A DNA stretch of 64,000 bases from contig CM034303.1 in NCBI GenBank assembly GCA_019925795.1, positions 4,712,001-4,776,000 of the forward strand. Direction: 5' to 3'. This document shows positions 26,354 to 38,010 of this stretch, piece after piece. The notes under the pieces were generated by a model. The model saw nothing but the letters and a program-made list of their open reading frames with translations. It was not told where the DNA came from and did not search any database. The stretch's first letter is position 1; each line of letters begins with the position of its first letter. The position numbers were made by a program, and so were the translations under genes. This DNA comes from Dendrobium chrysotoxum (taxonomy: Eukaryota; Streptophyta; Magnoliopsida; Asparagales; Orchidaceae).

Positions 26354-28371
26354 TTGAAGCAGTTGAAGGACCGAGTTCTTAGGGCGCTGAAGTTCGATCC
26401 CTCAAAGTACACAGTGACCATTGTGGGTCATTTTCCAGTGGGTAACCAATTTATAGCATCGAAGCTTGAGGATGATGAAGGTTGTGAATTTGCATTATCA
26501 TTAGCTGATTCTGAAGTTCTGATTCTGTATGTGGAGGTTGAGCAAATTCGTAATGAAAATAATTTGGATGAAGATTTGTCGGCTCAAATTCATAATTCAG
26601 TTTTACTAGATCATGTACATGAGATGCATGATTCTGTGGAGATGGCCTTGGCAATCCCAAATGCACATCTAGGGTATGTTGTTGTGAAGGAAATGATTAT
26701 TTTTTTAGAGTTAAATCTTATTGTTCACTATCTAATATTACGTAAGTATAAATGTAGATGCACACTAATCGCATATCAAGAGAATTTGGCTAGCCCTTCT
26801 ACATAATCCCAGCCTACTTTTGGTTTTGAAGTTGAAGATATTAGATTATCTGATCTTATACTCAATGATGAAGGGTATGAGATAATAAGCAGTGGTTCAA
26901 GCGATGGCGGGGATGCAGAGTTTGATGATATCCTTCATGATCATGCTGGCGTGAATATAGGTGTTCAGCCAATACTAATGATATCATTCATGACTATTGT
27001 AGAAGCACTACAAATACAAAAGAGGGCATGACATATAATAATAAATATGCTGAGATTCCAAAGACTACACGTCAATGGAATGCGGATGTTGCACCTGATA
27101 GTAGTAATATTTTTAACATTACGGTTGATGAATTTATCATTCCGATTGAATTAGTAGAGCATATGTGTTTCCGCAGAAAATTTGAATTGTAATTTACCTT
27201 GTACGGTTGGTCAATTACAAATAATATTCAATTTGTCGTGGTGGCTTCAAACAAACAAAAATTCACAGTTGCTTGTATACAATATGATAATATGCCGGTA
27301 AAGTGTCCTTGGCGTTTACATGCTAGCCTAAGCAAGCGATTGGGTGGGGTATGGAAGATAGCTACGATAAAAGGTCCACATACGTGCACGAATCCTATTC
27401 TTCAAGTAGGTCACAGGCAATATAATTCACAGTTCATTAGCTTCTTTATTATTTTTACTATAAGGAAACAAATAGATATTAAACCTAGAGAAATAATTGA
27501 AAGAGTTAAGGTGAAGTTTAACATTAAAGTTTCATATATGAAAGCATGGGATGCGCATCGGAAGGCTATTAAGACAGTATTTGGCAGTTGTAAAGAGTCA
27601 TATCGATTACTAAATTTGTTTATGGAAGCTATTATTGTAGCTATGCCCGAAACTGTTTATAAAATTCAATCATCTAGTTTATATAGATTTCAAAGGTTAT
27701 TTTGGGATTTTGGCCCATTTATCAGTGGTTGGAGATTTTGTCAGCCCGTCCTCAGCCTTGATGGGACTTTCCTATTTGCTAAATATAGGAGAATATTACT
27801 GATAGTTGTTGGGCTTGAAGCGAATAATGGCCTCTTTCCATTAGCTTTTGGAATTTTAGAGTCAGAGAGCAATGATTCTTGGATATGGTTTCTTACCATG
27901 ATGCATGATTTACTCCCTTATGTGGCTACTAGAAGTAATCTCTGTATCATATCTGATCGGCATACTGGGTTGGTACGTGGATGTCGGGAGATATTATCAA
28001 GTACAGCACACCGGCACTATCTTAGACACTTACATGAAAATTTTAAGAAAGTTGTTCGACAAATGGGCATTTTAGATGTAGAGTTTCTTTGCCAGAAGAT
28101 GTACACAACAGGTAATACTGAAGATGCAGAATTATTTAATCAGAGCATGTCAGATATAATTAATATAAAGCCTAAACTACATCAATGGTTAGTTGAAAGG
28201 AATGTTTCCAAGTGGATCCTGATATTTGATGATGGGTTTCGATATAGAGTAATGACAACTAATGCATCAGAAGCTTTTAATGGAATATTAAAGAGAGCAC
28301 GTGGTTTACCAGTGCAAGCTCTCATAACTGCCATATATTATAATGTTGTTCAAATGTTTATTAAGGAATAA
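26354..28371 (+). pseudogene. Mutator-like (MULE) transposase, decayed
   Basis: The N-terminal MudR-like part (26354-26806) ends in an in-frame TAA at 26804-26806 but its frame continues with similar acidic sequence after it. The frame then shifts, and a second TAA lies at 27190-27192. From there a long frame runs to 28369-28371: the MudR DNA-binding-type region (CPWRLHASLS ... GPHTC), the transposase core with SLDGTFL (D at about 27759) and CIISDRHTGL, and the characteristic TNASEAFNGILKRARGLP near the end. The C-terminal SWIM zinc finger normally found after that motif is missing, so it is truncated. The gypsy LTR ends 10 bp before the first Met, so the retrotransposon appears to have inserted in or just before this gene. 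Confidence 0.85.
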
Positions 28372-28440
28372 GGAATAAGCATTTCATTATAAGAAATTTA
28401 TTAAAATATATCCTTATTTTTATTTTAATATGTTTCTCTT

Positions 28441-28926
28441 CAGCGCAACTTCTTCTTAAACACGGAAAGGACAGTGCTACCTTTGGTGAGTTATGATGAC
28501 TACACCGGTGCCGAAAATGTTATTAAGAGAATAGCAGCGATGACAGTGGATGTGCGTAGAGAGATTCACATTCCTGAGGAGTAGTTCATAGATCATGATT
28601 ATACGGAGGATACAGCCAGCATATCCACTCCAGTCATACCAGATCCCTATTCTATGGATCCAAGACCATCATCCTTCTCAGATTTGGGACCAGCTCAGGA
28701 TTACTTCAGCCAGCCAACTCAGCATTCTACTCCATCATAGTTTGGACCTGAGTATGTACCGGACACTACATTAGCACCTTCGTCAGATCCAGTCACAGTT
28801 GGGGTAGAGCAGTGTGTCATTGTTGGAGATGAGCAGCATGTACTACGTGGCAGACCCATACGTCCACCAAAGCATTACACTCCAGACAGTGATGCATTAC
28901 CACAGAAAGGACGTAGGAGATGTTAG
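28441..28926 (+). pseudogene. Unidentified Pro/Ser-rich C-terminal remnant
   Basis: A frame with in-frame stops at about 28582 and 28738 reads as a Ser/Thr/Pro-rich acidic tail ending in RGRPIRPPKHYTPDSDALPQ and a basic KGRRRC end with TAG at about 28924. It follows the transposase on the same strand, so it could be the end of the same element's protein or of a neighbouring captured gene. I do not recognise the family. Confidence 0.35.
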
Positions 28927-29364
28927 TTGATGTTATCTTTGTATCTTATGTGATGTATCCTTCATATGATGTTGACATTTAAAGTTATCAGTCAGTGTAG
29001 TGTATGTTTTTCTTTTTATCTAATGAAGCATTAGTTACTTCGCCTCTTTCTCAACCTGCTCCTCTGTCTATATATAGTAAATTATTCACAATATCTACTT
29101 CTTTGTCAAAATAAAGTGATTTAAATCAACATACTAATGTAGAATATGTGTCAATATAAAGTGAATTCATAACACCTTCTAAGCTTTAAATATAATTTGA
29201 TGGAACCTTACACCATATAAATGCAGAAGTACTTTAACAATACAAATCTAAGGATATGAACATTAACTTAAACACAATACAAGCCAGAATAACTACTTAA
29301 ATAAATGAAGCCTACAAAATAAAAATCTAATAAAGGGTAGGAACATTAATTTAACCTAGATTTT
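28927..29364. other. AT-rich stretch, no gene seen
   Basis: I see no coding frame, RNA gene or repeat that I can support here. It separates two convergent frames (28926 plus, 29365 minus), so it could hold their 3' ends. Confidence 0.5.
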
Positions 29365-30051
29365 CTAATTCGTAAGCAACATATGTAAGCGTGATTGTAG
29401 CTGTGTTTGTGTTGGACAATATTTCATTTTGACATCGAACTCATATTGCAGGTCTTGCCAGTCCTCAAGATTGAAGAACTGTCTGAGCTGACCATCAAGT
29501 AATACCTCCTTCATCCGATCTTTATAAAAATCTATAATGAACTTGTCACAACTCGAACACCAAGGATAATATAAAATGGCATGCTTAATGTCAAGGTGAC
29601 TGCAGTCAATATCTGGAGGAGAATGATCGCCATCTCTGTGGCGTTTCATCTCATGGTACCGCATCTGTAAGAAATGCGGGCTAACAAAGTGACCATTCTC
29701 TTGGCGGAACCTAATTTAAAGAGATTTCCAACTAACGATATTTAAGAAATCTTTTGTCCTATAAAGTCTAACCTTAATCAACTCAGAATGCATATTCCAG
29801 AGGCAATCATCCTCATCTTCTGACCATTCATGGACGCAACACCTAAAGATCTCATTCGCATTCGCTTGTTGCTCCAACAGACTATCACCGACTCGTGCTA
29901 TACAAGCATGCATTCTTCGGCTGGCATCATCAAATCTTTCTTTGTTGGGAACGCCATGAAGCTTCTCCCAACATGGCCAAAACATTCTGAATAGCTCAAA
30001 TAACTCTACAAATATATTTCATGTCTCCTCTTTGGACTCTTTAAATATGAG
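29365..30051 (-). pseudogene. Unidentified protein remnant on minus strand
   Basis: Two consecutive minus-strand frames look protein-like. The upstream part (about 30051-29716) reads HVMAFYHFPLIFKESKEE, then a TGA, then NIFVELFELFRMFWPCWEKL and a His/Cys-containing stretch (FRCCVHEWSEDEDDCLW). The downstream part (29664-29365) holds YYPWCSSCDKF, CPTQTQLQSRLH and a Leu-rich end. The amino-acid make-up (W, C, H, E/D rich, few repeats) argues that it was once translated. It could be a second gene of the adjacent Mutator-like element, an intron-containing host gene, or a captured fragment. I do not recognise the domain. Confidence 0.4.
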
Positions 30052-30638
30052 AGGGAAATGATAAAAAGCCATCACATGCGGCCCTATAATATAATAAAAG
30101 TTGATAGGTCATCTGATGGGATAGACTACTGCAACTGAAATGAAATGTCATTGCACAATGAAAGAGGCATTATAAGGATCCTATGCTCCTAATGATATTT
30201 TTGGAATAAAAGAATCCAAGTATTTGCACAATAAATAATTAAATGAAAATTAAAGTTATTCTTCATAAAGAAAATTTTAAACTTATATTATTGATTAAAT
30301 TTATATTATTATTTTGAAAATAAAATTTGTTCAAAAAAAATCTATTCAAGTAAAATAATTTTTATAACAACTTTTGGGTTTATAAGGCACTTCAAATTTT
30401 AGGTCAATTAAAGATTCTTAGTTGTTATTTCTAAATTTTTTTTAATTCTTCATTATAAAACCAATGCACCATTTAGATTGCTATAATTTATGTAGTGGAG
30501 TTTTTTTTTAAATGTTTCATTGAAAATCACCTGTTGGACGGGCGCATTACAAGTCACCCAAAGAACAGGCGACTTACGGCCATATCCCGATGACATAACG
30601 GCTAACCGATTCATGTCTGCCAACTCAGCCTAAGTCAC
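30052..30638. other. AT-rich stretch, no gene seen
   Basis: No coding frame, RNA gene or clear repeat. A short GC-richer segment (30535-30640) includes ACGGGCGCATT and ACGGGCGATT as a direct repeat next to the copia LTR start; it may be flanking DNA or part of the LTR. Confidence 0.5.
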
Positions 30639-30907
30639 TGTTTAAACGGGCGATTATGCCTATTGCAAATCTGGTTTTGATGATGACAAACATGTTTCTA
30701 TTGTGTTTTTCTTGGCTAACCCGTTTCAGGCACAAAAGATCACAAGCAACACAAGCCAACTCAAGATCGGATCCAAGTGTGTCCAATATACTATTTTCTT
30801 TTTCTTGAGTCAATTATAATGTAACTGATCCCCTAGCTAAGTAACCTTACACACACACACTCAGGGGGAGAGCTTGAGTGAATTAGGATTTCTATTCAAG
30901 TTTTTGT

Positions 30908-31590
30908 TCAGATCGTCCTGGACGATCGACACATCGTCCTGGATGATCATGTAAAAACAGAAACCCTAATTAGGGCGACCAAGTTAAGTTGGTCTGATTA
31001 AGCCGATCGTCCTGGACGATCCTTGGATCATACGGGACGATAGGCTCAAATCAAAAATTCTCAGCCGCCAGATCAAGTTAGGCAAGTTTTTATTTTAAGA
31101 TATTTGGTCTGATCGTCCCGGACGATACGTGTATCATCTTGGACGATTCAGTACAATCATGCCTAAATTAGCCTGGTGATTAAGGAAAGTAATTAATATT
31201 TGATTGATACGATCATATCGTCCTGGACGCTCGCAAGATCGTCCTGGACGAAAATGATCGTCTAGTGCATTTTAGCTGTACGACCCGAACTGTATACAGG
31301 ACGATTTGGAAACTTTTTGAACTAATCGTACAGGACGATAACCTTATCATCCTGGACGATCAAGTCATTTTTTGATCATCCAACACAATTTTCTCTGGAC
31401 AACTCGAACTGCCTCCTGGACGATATTCCTCGATTTACACTAATCGTCCCGGACGATCGCCGAATCGTACGGGACGATATGAACAACTTTTTGTACTGAT
31501 CGTCCAGAAGAGCCAGATCGTCCAAGCTGAAACAACTGATTTTGAACTAATCGTACAGGACGATCTATCGATCATCCTGGACAATCTTGA
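30908..31590 (+). repeat. Array of ATCGTCCTGGACGAT-type palindromes
   Basis: About twenty copies or half copies of ATCGTCCNGGACGAT and variants (ATCGTACAGGACGAT, ATCATCCTGGACGAT, ATCGTCCCGGACGAT) are spread over 680 bp, most often in pairs about 15-25 bp apart. The outer arms stay complementary while the central bases vary (CTGG, CCGG, CAGG, CGGG). It is inside the LTR and upstream of its TATA box. Confidence 0.85.
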
Positions 31591-31628
31591 CCGACCAGTT
31601 AAGATTTAGGGCTATTTTTGAGCCCTCA

Positions 31629-31636
31629 TATAAAAG
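31629..31636 (+). promoter_or_regulatory. TATA box of copia LTR promoter
   Basis: TATAAAAG lies downstream of the palindrome array. It is followed by an inverted repeat (AAAAGATCTTTTT ... AAAAAAGATCTTTT, 31632-31665) that would fold just past the start site. Inferred from position and sequence only. Confidence 0.55.
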
Positions 31637-31844
31637 ATCTTTTTCTTTGAATAAAAAAGATCTTTTGCCACTTTCCTGTCTAGAGAAACCCTAGAGAGAG
31701 AGAGTTTGGGAGAGAGAGAGGATCTAGTGAGGGGGAGTTTGTGAGGGATTCACAAAGGTTGCTCCAAGCACAGATCAGAGTCGTCTTTTCCGTTCTTCGT
31801 CTCTTGTCTTTGTGGGTGTTCTTGGAAGGATCGTCGCAAGAAGA

Positions 31845-31980
31845 TCCGGGTTCTCTGCCCGCTTCAGGTGGAAGCAAAAGGAGTTCGGGTTCTCTGCCCG
31901 CTTCAGGTGGAAGCAAAAGGAGTCCGGGTTCTCTGCCCGCTTCAGGAGGAAGCAAAAGAAGTTCAGGTTCTCTGCCTCAC
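31845..31980 (+). repeat. 39-bp tandem repeat, about 3.5 copies, in copia LTR
   Basis: GGTTCTCTGCCCGCTTCAGG repeats with a 39-bp period from about 31848, with a degenerate last copy ending TCTGCCTCAC. Because 39 is a multiple of three, open frames appear on both strands (for example GSLPASGGSKRS repeated), but I find no other support for a protein. Confidence 0.85.
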
Positions 31981-32349
31981 CGGGTGGTGAAAAGGAGGTT
32001 TTTATACAGGCTTCTCCGCCTTGCTGAGAGAGCAAAAGGAGAGTCACTTTTTATTTAGTGCAATACTCGGAGGGGAGGCTCCGGGGAGTGTACGTAGGTC
32101 AAGTTGACCGAACCACTATAAAATCTGGTTTGCTTTTCTGATTCTATTTTGCACTTTACTTTTCTGATATTAATTGCTTGGGTGAATATCTGTAATTGAT
32201 CTTTTCGTTCTTGTTTACTTGTTTCCGCTGCAAAGTATCAAAAAGATTTTTCTGTTGCTCGTAAATTTTTAAATAACCAATTCACCCCCCCTCTTGGTTA
32301 GCCTCGGGACTAGTTCACTAGGGCTTAACATCCCTATCGAACTTTCAAG

Positions 32350-32361
32350 TGGTATCAGAGC
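32350..32361 (+). other. Primer-binding site (initiator tRNA-Met)
   Basis: TGGTATCAGAGC is complementary to the 3' end of plant initiator tRNA-Met, two bases after the LTR end, as in most copia elements. Confidence 0.9.
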
Positions 32362-33928
32362 ATACCCACTTGACTTTCAATGCCTACTTTAATTTTTTTT
32401 TAAAACCATGCTTAATTCGCTAATTAACATTCTAATCGTGCTTAGAGTAAAAATTTGCCCTATATGTTGGCAACCTTCCTTGTGATATTCGTGACAAAGA
32501 GCTCAACATTTATGATGTTTATTTTATGTTAGCATTTTACTTGTTGATTTTTTGTTTTATTGTTCAGTTGTATCGAATAGAACTTATTTATATTCCCTTT
32601 ATTTTGCAACAGTGGTTTTAATTCTTCATAGCACCTTTTTACTTGATTCATCATCACTTTTTGTTAGTTAATTACAATCAGCTTAATTTCATTTTGTATT
32701 AGAATGTTTTTGATGTAAAATTAGACTTGAAATATTTTAAACTTATAGCTGTAAGGAAATAGGCCATTTGATATAGTATGATAAGTTTCAATTTGATATT
32801 TAATTACTTAATGTAAAGTGAAAATTAATGCATAAGTTGAAAATATATTTTATTTATAAATTAAAAAAAATGAAATTTCTCATTTTAAATTACAAAATCG
32901 AGCTCACTAAATGAGTCAAGCTCAAGCTTTCTAGACGAGCTCGAGCTTATTAAATGAGCTCGAGCTTGAATTTTTTTTCAACAAATCGAATTCGAGCTCA
33001 TTAACTGAGCTCGAGCTTTGTGGAAATTAAACAAGTTTAGCTCGATAAACCAACTACAAGACTTGACGTGACTCGACTCATTTACACCTTTAATCGTTGC
33101 CATTAGCCATCGTTCGCGACCCTCGACAACTGCCATTTTCATGGTCACCACCAACTTCTGTAGGTCACTACCATCAATTCTGTTATCGCCACCAATTGTT
33201 AACCCTCATAATCATTTTATTTATATTACATTCATTTTACCTCAAGCAAATAAAAAAATAATCCCCTTTTTTCACTTATTTAAACAATTTCAAATATAAT
33301 GCTATCTTTTTTTAAGCAAATCAAATAGAGGTTGTTTTAGTAAACCTTATAAAGGCAATTTATTAAATTCTGAGGTATTAAGTACTGAAAATTATTTGGC
33401 ACAACGGAGATTAAATTCTACCAATTTTTAAAAATTATTTAATAACTTATTTTAGAGTTTAAGTTTTTAAATAATATGATATTTTATGATTGTAATTTAT
33501 CACATTCAATATTAATTAAGTTAATTAAATTCTAATTAATATCTTAATTAATAATTATTAAAATTAAGTTTAAAAATTTTTTTGTTTAATCCAATTAACA
33601 GATGCTCTACCAAAAACCCTCGAAGAAAAAAAGAAGAAGAGAGGAAGTCGTGACAGCAGCTGAGCGGTGAAAGGCAAGCTCGTCTTTCTTGCCGCGTCCC
33701 TCACCCCCACCTCCCCCTCCGCTTCCATGCCTACTTGAAACCCTTGATGAAAAAGAGAAGAAGAACTCATGACGGGTGCTCACTGGGGAGACAATACCAC
33801 ATATTCTGTTGTCTAAATCCCTAAAATCTGCCCAACTACAGGATTTAGGGCAAAGCGGAGGTAAAACGGAATTTAAAAACCATAGCATTTAGCTTGGTCT
33901 TTGGGACCGTTTGGCAGGATTTACAGCA
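32362..33928. other. Gene-free stretch with repeat fragments
   Basis: After the primer-binding site the sequence turns AT-rich with no gag. At 32890-33092 it holds a GAGCTCGAGCTT-rich repeat (listed separately). At about 33840-33928 a GGGACCGTTTGGCAGGATTT motif precedes the copia insertion. Frames on the minus strand at 33570-33888 are Ser/Gly-rich and low in complexity; I see no gene. Confidence 0.5.
32890..33092 (-). repeat. Dispersed GAGCTCGAGCTT repeat, copy 1
   Basis: Repeated GAGCTCGAGCTT blocks end in CGACTCATTTACACCTTT (33072-33090). The family has further copies at 52878-53280, 58363-58660 and 62580-62945, all ending in a form of (G)ACTCATTTACA. On the opposite strand it starts GGTGTAAATGAGTCGAGTC, which looks like the terminus of a widespread plant non-autonomous element, possibly hAT-like; that assignment is inference. 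Confidence 0.6.
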
Positions 33929-33933
33929 AATCC
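33929..33933. other. Target-site duplication AATCC (left)
   Basis: AATCC lies directly before the left LTR (TGTTAGG at 33934) and again directly after the right LTR (40459-40463). Confidence 0.9.
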
Positions 33934-34410
33934 TGTTAGGATTTAAAGGAGACAGAAAAATAATTTCATCTCCTCTAAAAGATATGTTAAATTATAGAGA
34001 AAAGAATTGAAAGCGTACCTGAATCCATTGAAATATGGAATCAATGTCTTCGATCTTTCACGTTTGAAGCAGTGTTATCCAAGAGAGCGAGAGACCCCTT
34101 CTTTTCACTCAAGATAGGAAATGAGGGAAATGAGAACTTCACCGCTTAAACTGAGGACCATGACCCTTTTATACTTCAAGTTTATTTATTTTTATTTCAG
34201 TCCATCATTAAAATAAAAATAAATATTTTGCATCTATACAAATAATTAATTTCATATAAATTTAAATGAGATGCCACATAAGCCAAATAATAATTTAATT
34301 ATTAAATAGATCACGAATTCAATTGGCTCAATTTTAGATAGCGTCTAATGTAGAATACTTTATTTATATGTATAAATATATATAGGCCCACATATAGAAA
34401 TTTTCTAACA
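33934..34410 (-). repeat. Copia 3' LTR (left, 477 bp)
   Basis: It starts TGTTAGGATTT and ends TTTTCTAACA at 34410. On the minus strand AAAGTGGGAGAT (34412-34423) just before it is the polypurine tract. It matches 39992-40458 over its length. Confidence 0.95.
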
Positions 34411-34848
34411 ATCTCCCACTTTGGTCATATATATATATAATTATACATTATAAAATAATCATAAGAGCTTAATATTTGCTATCTTTATAAAATAATATCT
34501 CAAGATAATCTAATCCATCAATCATATCAATATAGAATCAAAATGATTTTTATTACATTTTTTGTAACAAGATCCATCAATAATCACTATATTAATATAA
34601 TTAACGACATAGATCAAGTATGAATGTGTAGCATAAAAATTTCATATAATGTGATCTCAAATCATGACTATTTCAAGTGGTCCAATATTATAACTCAAAA
34701 GAGTTATAACCAAAATTCAATACTTTATGTTAAATCACAACTGAAATTAAATATATTTATTTCAGAATTTTCAATCACTAAAATAACAATACTTTAGTCT
34801 GATCAGAAAATAAGTTCATAATAATTAAACAGTACAAACAAACTCTCA

Positions 34849-37800
34849 CTAAGCTAGCATATCATCAAAACAGATTACACCTATACGAGCCACATGCTCA
34901 TGAAATACTTTAGGTGGTAATCCTTTTGTAAGTGGGTCTGCAATCATAAAATTTATACTAATATGTTCAATAGAAATTTGAGAACTCTGAACCCTTTCTT
35001 TCACAACAAGAAACTTAATGTTAATGTGCTTTGATTTTGACGAGCTCTTGTTATTCTTGAAATATAACTCAGCTACTTCATCATCACAATTTATCCTCAA
35101 TGGTCTCTCAATTCTATCAATAATATGTAGCCCTGTGATAAAATTTTGTAAGCATATTCCTTGATTTGAAGCCTCATAACAAGCTATAAATTCTGCTTTC
35201 ATTGTTAAAAAAGTTATAAGTGATTGCTTGACACTTTTTCAAGTAATAGCTCCTCCAACTAACATAAAAATATAACTTGAAGTAGATCTCCTGCTATCGA
35301 GGCAATCAGTAAAATCAAAGTCGGAATACCCCACGATCTCTAAATGATCAGATCTCTAATATGTGAGCATGAAATCTCTTGTTCTTTTTAGATACCTCAT
35401 AACCCATTTCACTGCTTTCCAATGATCCATTCCTGGGTTACTTAAATATCTATCAAGCATTTCAACAATGTACGCAATATCTGGAAGCATACAAACTTGA
35501 GCATACATAAGACTCCCTACTGTCGATGCATAAGGGATCTTATTCATCTCCTGCTTTTCAACTTCATTTCTTGGGCATTGAAGCATACTAAATTTATCCC
35601 CCTTTGTAATGGGTGTATCTCATGATACACAATCTTTCATGCCAAAGTACTAAGTACTTTATTAATATAGGTTGTTTGTGATAACTCAAGTATACCATGG
35701 GAGCGACCTCGATGAATTTGTATACCCAACACAAAGATGTATTTTCAAGATCTTTCATTTTAAATTTATTTGAAAGAAATCTATTAGTCTCATGCAATAA
35801 GCCTATATCACTACTTGCTAGTATTATATCATCGACATATAACACTAAGAGAATAAACTTACTCCCACTGACCTTATGATAAATGCATTGATCAACAGTA
35901 TTTTTTTTAAATTCAAATGAAAAGATCACTTGATCAAATTTCTTATACCACTGACGGGAAGCTTATTTTATACCATAGATGGATTTTTTTTAATTTTCAC
36001 ACCAAATATTTTGAATCAGAAGATTGAAAATTTTTTTGTTACATCATATATATAGTTTCTTCAATATCTCCATTAAGGAATGCAGTCTTTACATCCATCT
36101 GGTGTAGCTCCAAATCATAATGAGCTACAAGTGCTATAATAATTCTAAAAGAGTCTTTCGAAGAAGTTGGAGAAAAAGTCTATTTATAATCAATGCCTTC
36201 CTTTTGAGTGAAACATTTGGCAACTAGACATGCCTTATATCTTTCAATATTGTATTTTGCATCCCTTTTGGTTTTAAAAATTCATTTATAACCAATAGTT
36301 TTTACTCCTTCAGGCAATTCAGAAAGATCACAAACATCATTATATTTCATTGATTTTATCTCATCTTCCATAGCTTTTATCCAATTTTGGGAATTAGAAT
36401 ATTATTTGACTTGACTAAATGAGATTATATCAGCTTCTAATCCCATATCAAACTCATACTCTTAGAGATATACAATATAATCATCTGAAATTGCTGTTCT
36501 CCTTTCCCTTATGGATCTCCTTAATGACACTTCAATTTGAGATTGTTGTCCTTTAGGAAGTAATTCAAGATTATTTTGATTATCTGAATAATATCAAACA
36601 TAACAATCTGTTCATTTTCAATTGTAATATTAGGAATAGTAACATATTCCTCCTCAAAATCAAAATCATTGAGTTTATCACTCCCACTATATTCAATATT
36701 CTAAATAAATTTAGCATTGCCCGTCTCAAAAAAGGATTTACTTAAGGAATCATAAAATTTAAAGCCTCTTGACCTTTCAGAGTATTCAATAAAATAACAG
36801 CTAATAGTTCTTGAGTCTAATTTTCTTTCATTAAGCTTATATGGCCTAGCCTCAACTGGACGTCCCTAGACATGAAAATGCCTAATACTATGCTTCTTTC
36901 TAGTCCACAACACATATAGGGTTTTAGTTACTGCTTTGCTTGGAACTCTATTAAGAATATAAACTGCAGTCTTTAAGGCTTCTCCCCAAAATAATTCTAG
37001 TAAAGAATAATGACTAATCATACTTCTAACCATATCCTTTACGATTCTATTTCATCTCTCAACTATACCATTTTGACTTGGAGTCCCTTGCATAGTGTAT
37101 TGAGGAACGATGCCACATTCTGCTAAATATCTTGTAAAAGGGCCTTGACGTTGTTCACCTGATCCATCATATCTATCATAGTATTCATCACCACGATCAA
37201 ATTTGACAGCTTTAATCTTCTTACCAAGTTGATTTTCAACTTCAGCTTTGAAGATCTTAAATACATCCAGAGATTCTGATTTTTCATGTATTAAGTATAA
37301 GTACTCATAACGAGAATAATCATCTATGAAAGTAATAAAATACTGTTGATCATTCCAAGAAGTTGTAGGGAATGGACCACAAATATCAGTATGTATTAAT
37401 TCCAAGATATTTGAATTCCTTTTGGCACCTAATTTCTTAATATTTATTTGTTTTCCCTTAATATATTCAACACAAATTTTAAAATCAGTATAATTAAGAG
37501 AATCAAGAATTCCATCCGACATCAGCCTTTTAATTCTTTATTTAGAAATATGTCCTAAATGCTTATGCCATAACATAAAGAATTCTCATCAGTTAATTTT
37601 TTTCTTTGCTCCAAAATTATTTATATGTAAAATTTTATTTATCTGTGAGGTAAAAATATCTAATTTATATAGATTATCAATTAAAGAACATCTACCAATA
37701 ATTTTAAAACACTGAAAGTGACTAAATTTTTCATTTCCAAATGAACAAGAATAACTAGATTTGTCTAAACATGAAATAGAAATTAGATTCCGTCTAAATG

Positions 37801-38010
37801 ACGGTACATAAAAAGTATCACACAAATTCAAAGTAGAATCATATTCTAAGTACAATCCATATAAGCCTACGACTTTAACAGGAGCTTTATTGCCATTTCC
37901 CATATAGATGAATCTTTCAGCATCAGTTGGCACTCTGCTCCTTAAATAATCTTACATAGTCATACTTATGTGAGTAGTTACACATGTATCTATCCACCAA
38001 GTATGATTTA
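34849..38010 (-). pseudogene. pol: Copia pol: protease, integrase, RT, RNase H, disrupted
   Basis: On the minus strand in order: protease segment WWIDTCVTTHIS (active site at 37982-37990 reads DTC where D-S/T-G is needed); GAG-pre-integrase-like region (37933-37589); integrase (37522-37052) with HTDICGP, FDRGDEYYDRY (family form SDRGGEY) and a final GIVER; RT fragments with YVDD at 35828-35839 (35929-35594); RNase H region with MKAEFIA and DPLTKGLPP (35586-34849). Frames are split by stops and shifts throughout, and the connector between integrase and RT survives only as short pieces. The DTG to DTC change and the broken integrase motifs show loss of function. Confidence 0.85.

Larger units (their letters stand above)
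30639..32347 (+). repeat. Isolated Ty1/copia LTR (5' LTR type)
   Basis: The block ends in CTTTCA (32342-32347), followed two bases later by the initiator-Met primer-binding site TGGTATCAGAGC, so it is the 5' LTR of a plus-strand element. It begins near TGTTTAAACGGGCG at 30639 (an alternative TG is at 30657). The CTGGTTTTGATGATGACAAA stretch near its start and the large size with internal palindromes are features I associate with Sirevirus-type copia LTRs. No coding region or second LTR follows within about 1.5 kb, so the copy is truncated. Confidence 0.75.

Noticed and set aside
30908..31590. CRISPR-like array
   Set aside because: The repeats are palindromic with irregular spacing and lie in a plant retrotransposon LTR; there are no unique spacers of constant length and no cas genes.
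31741..32058. Overlapping open frames on both strands in the copia LTR
   Set aside because: Produced by the 39-bp in-frame tandem repeat; they lie within an LTR and have no recognisable product.
32350..32361. tRNA gene suggested by TGGTATCAGAGC
   Set aside because: Only 12 bases match the tRNA 3' end and they sit at an LTR edge; it is a primer-binding site.
33570..33888. Minus-strand frames rich in Ser, Phe and Gly
   Set aside because: Overlapping in several frames and driven by purine-rich repeats; no domain.
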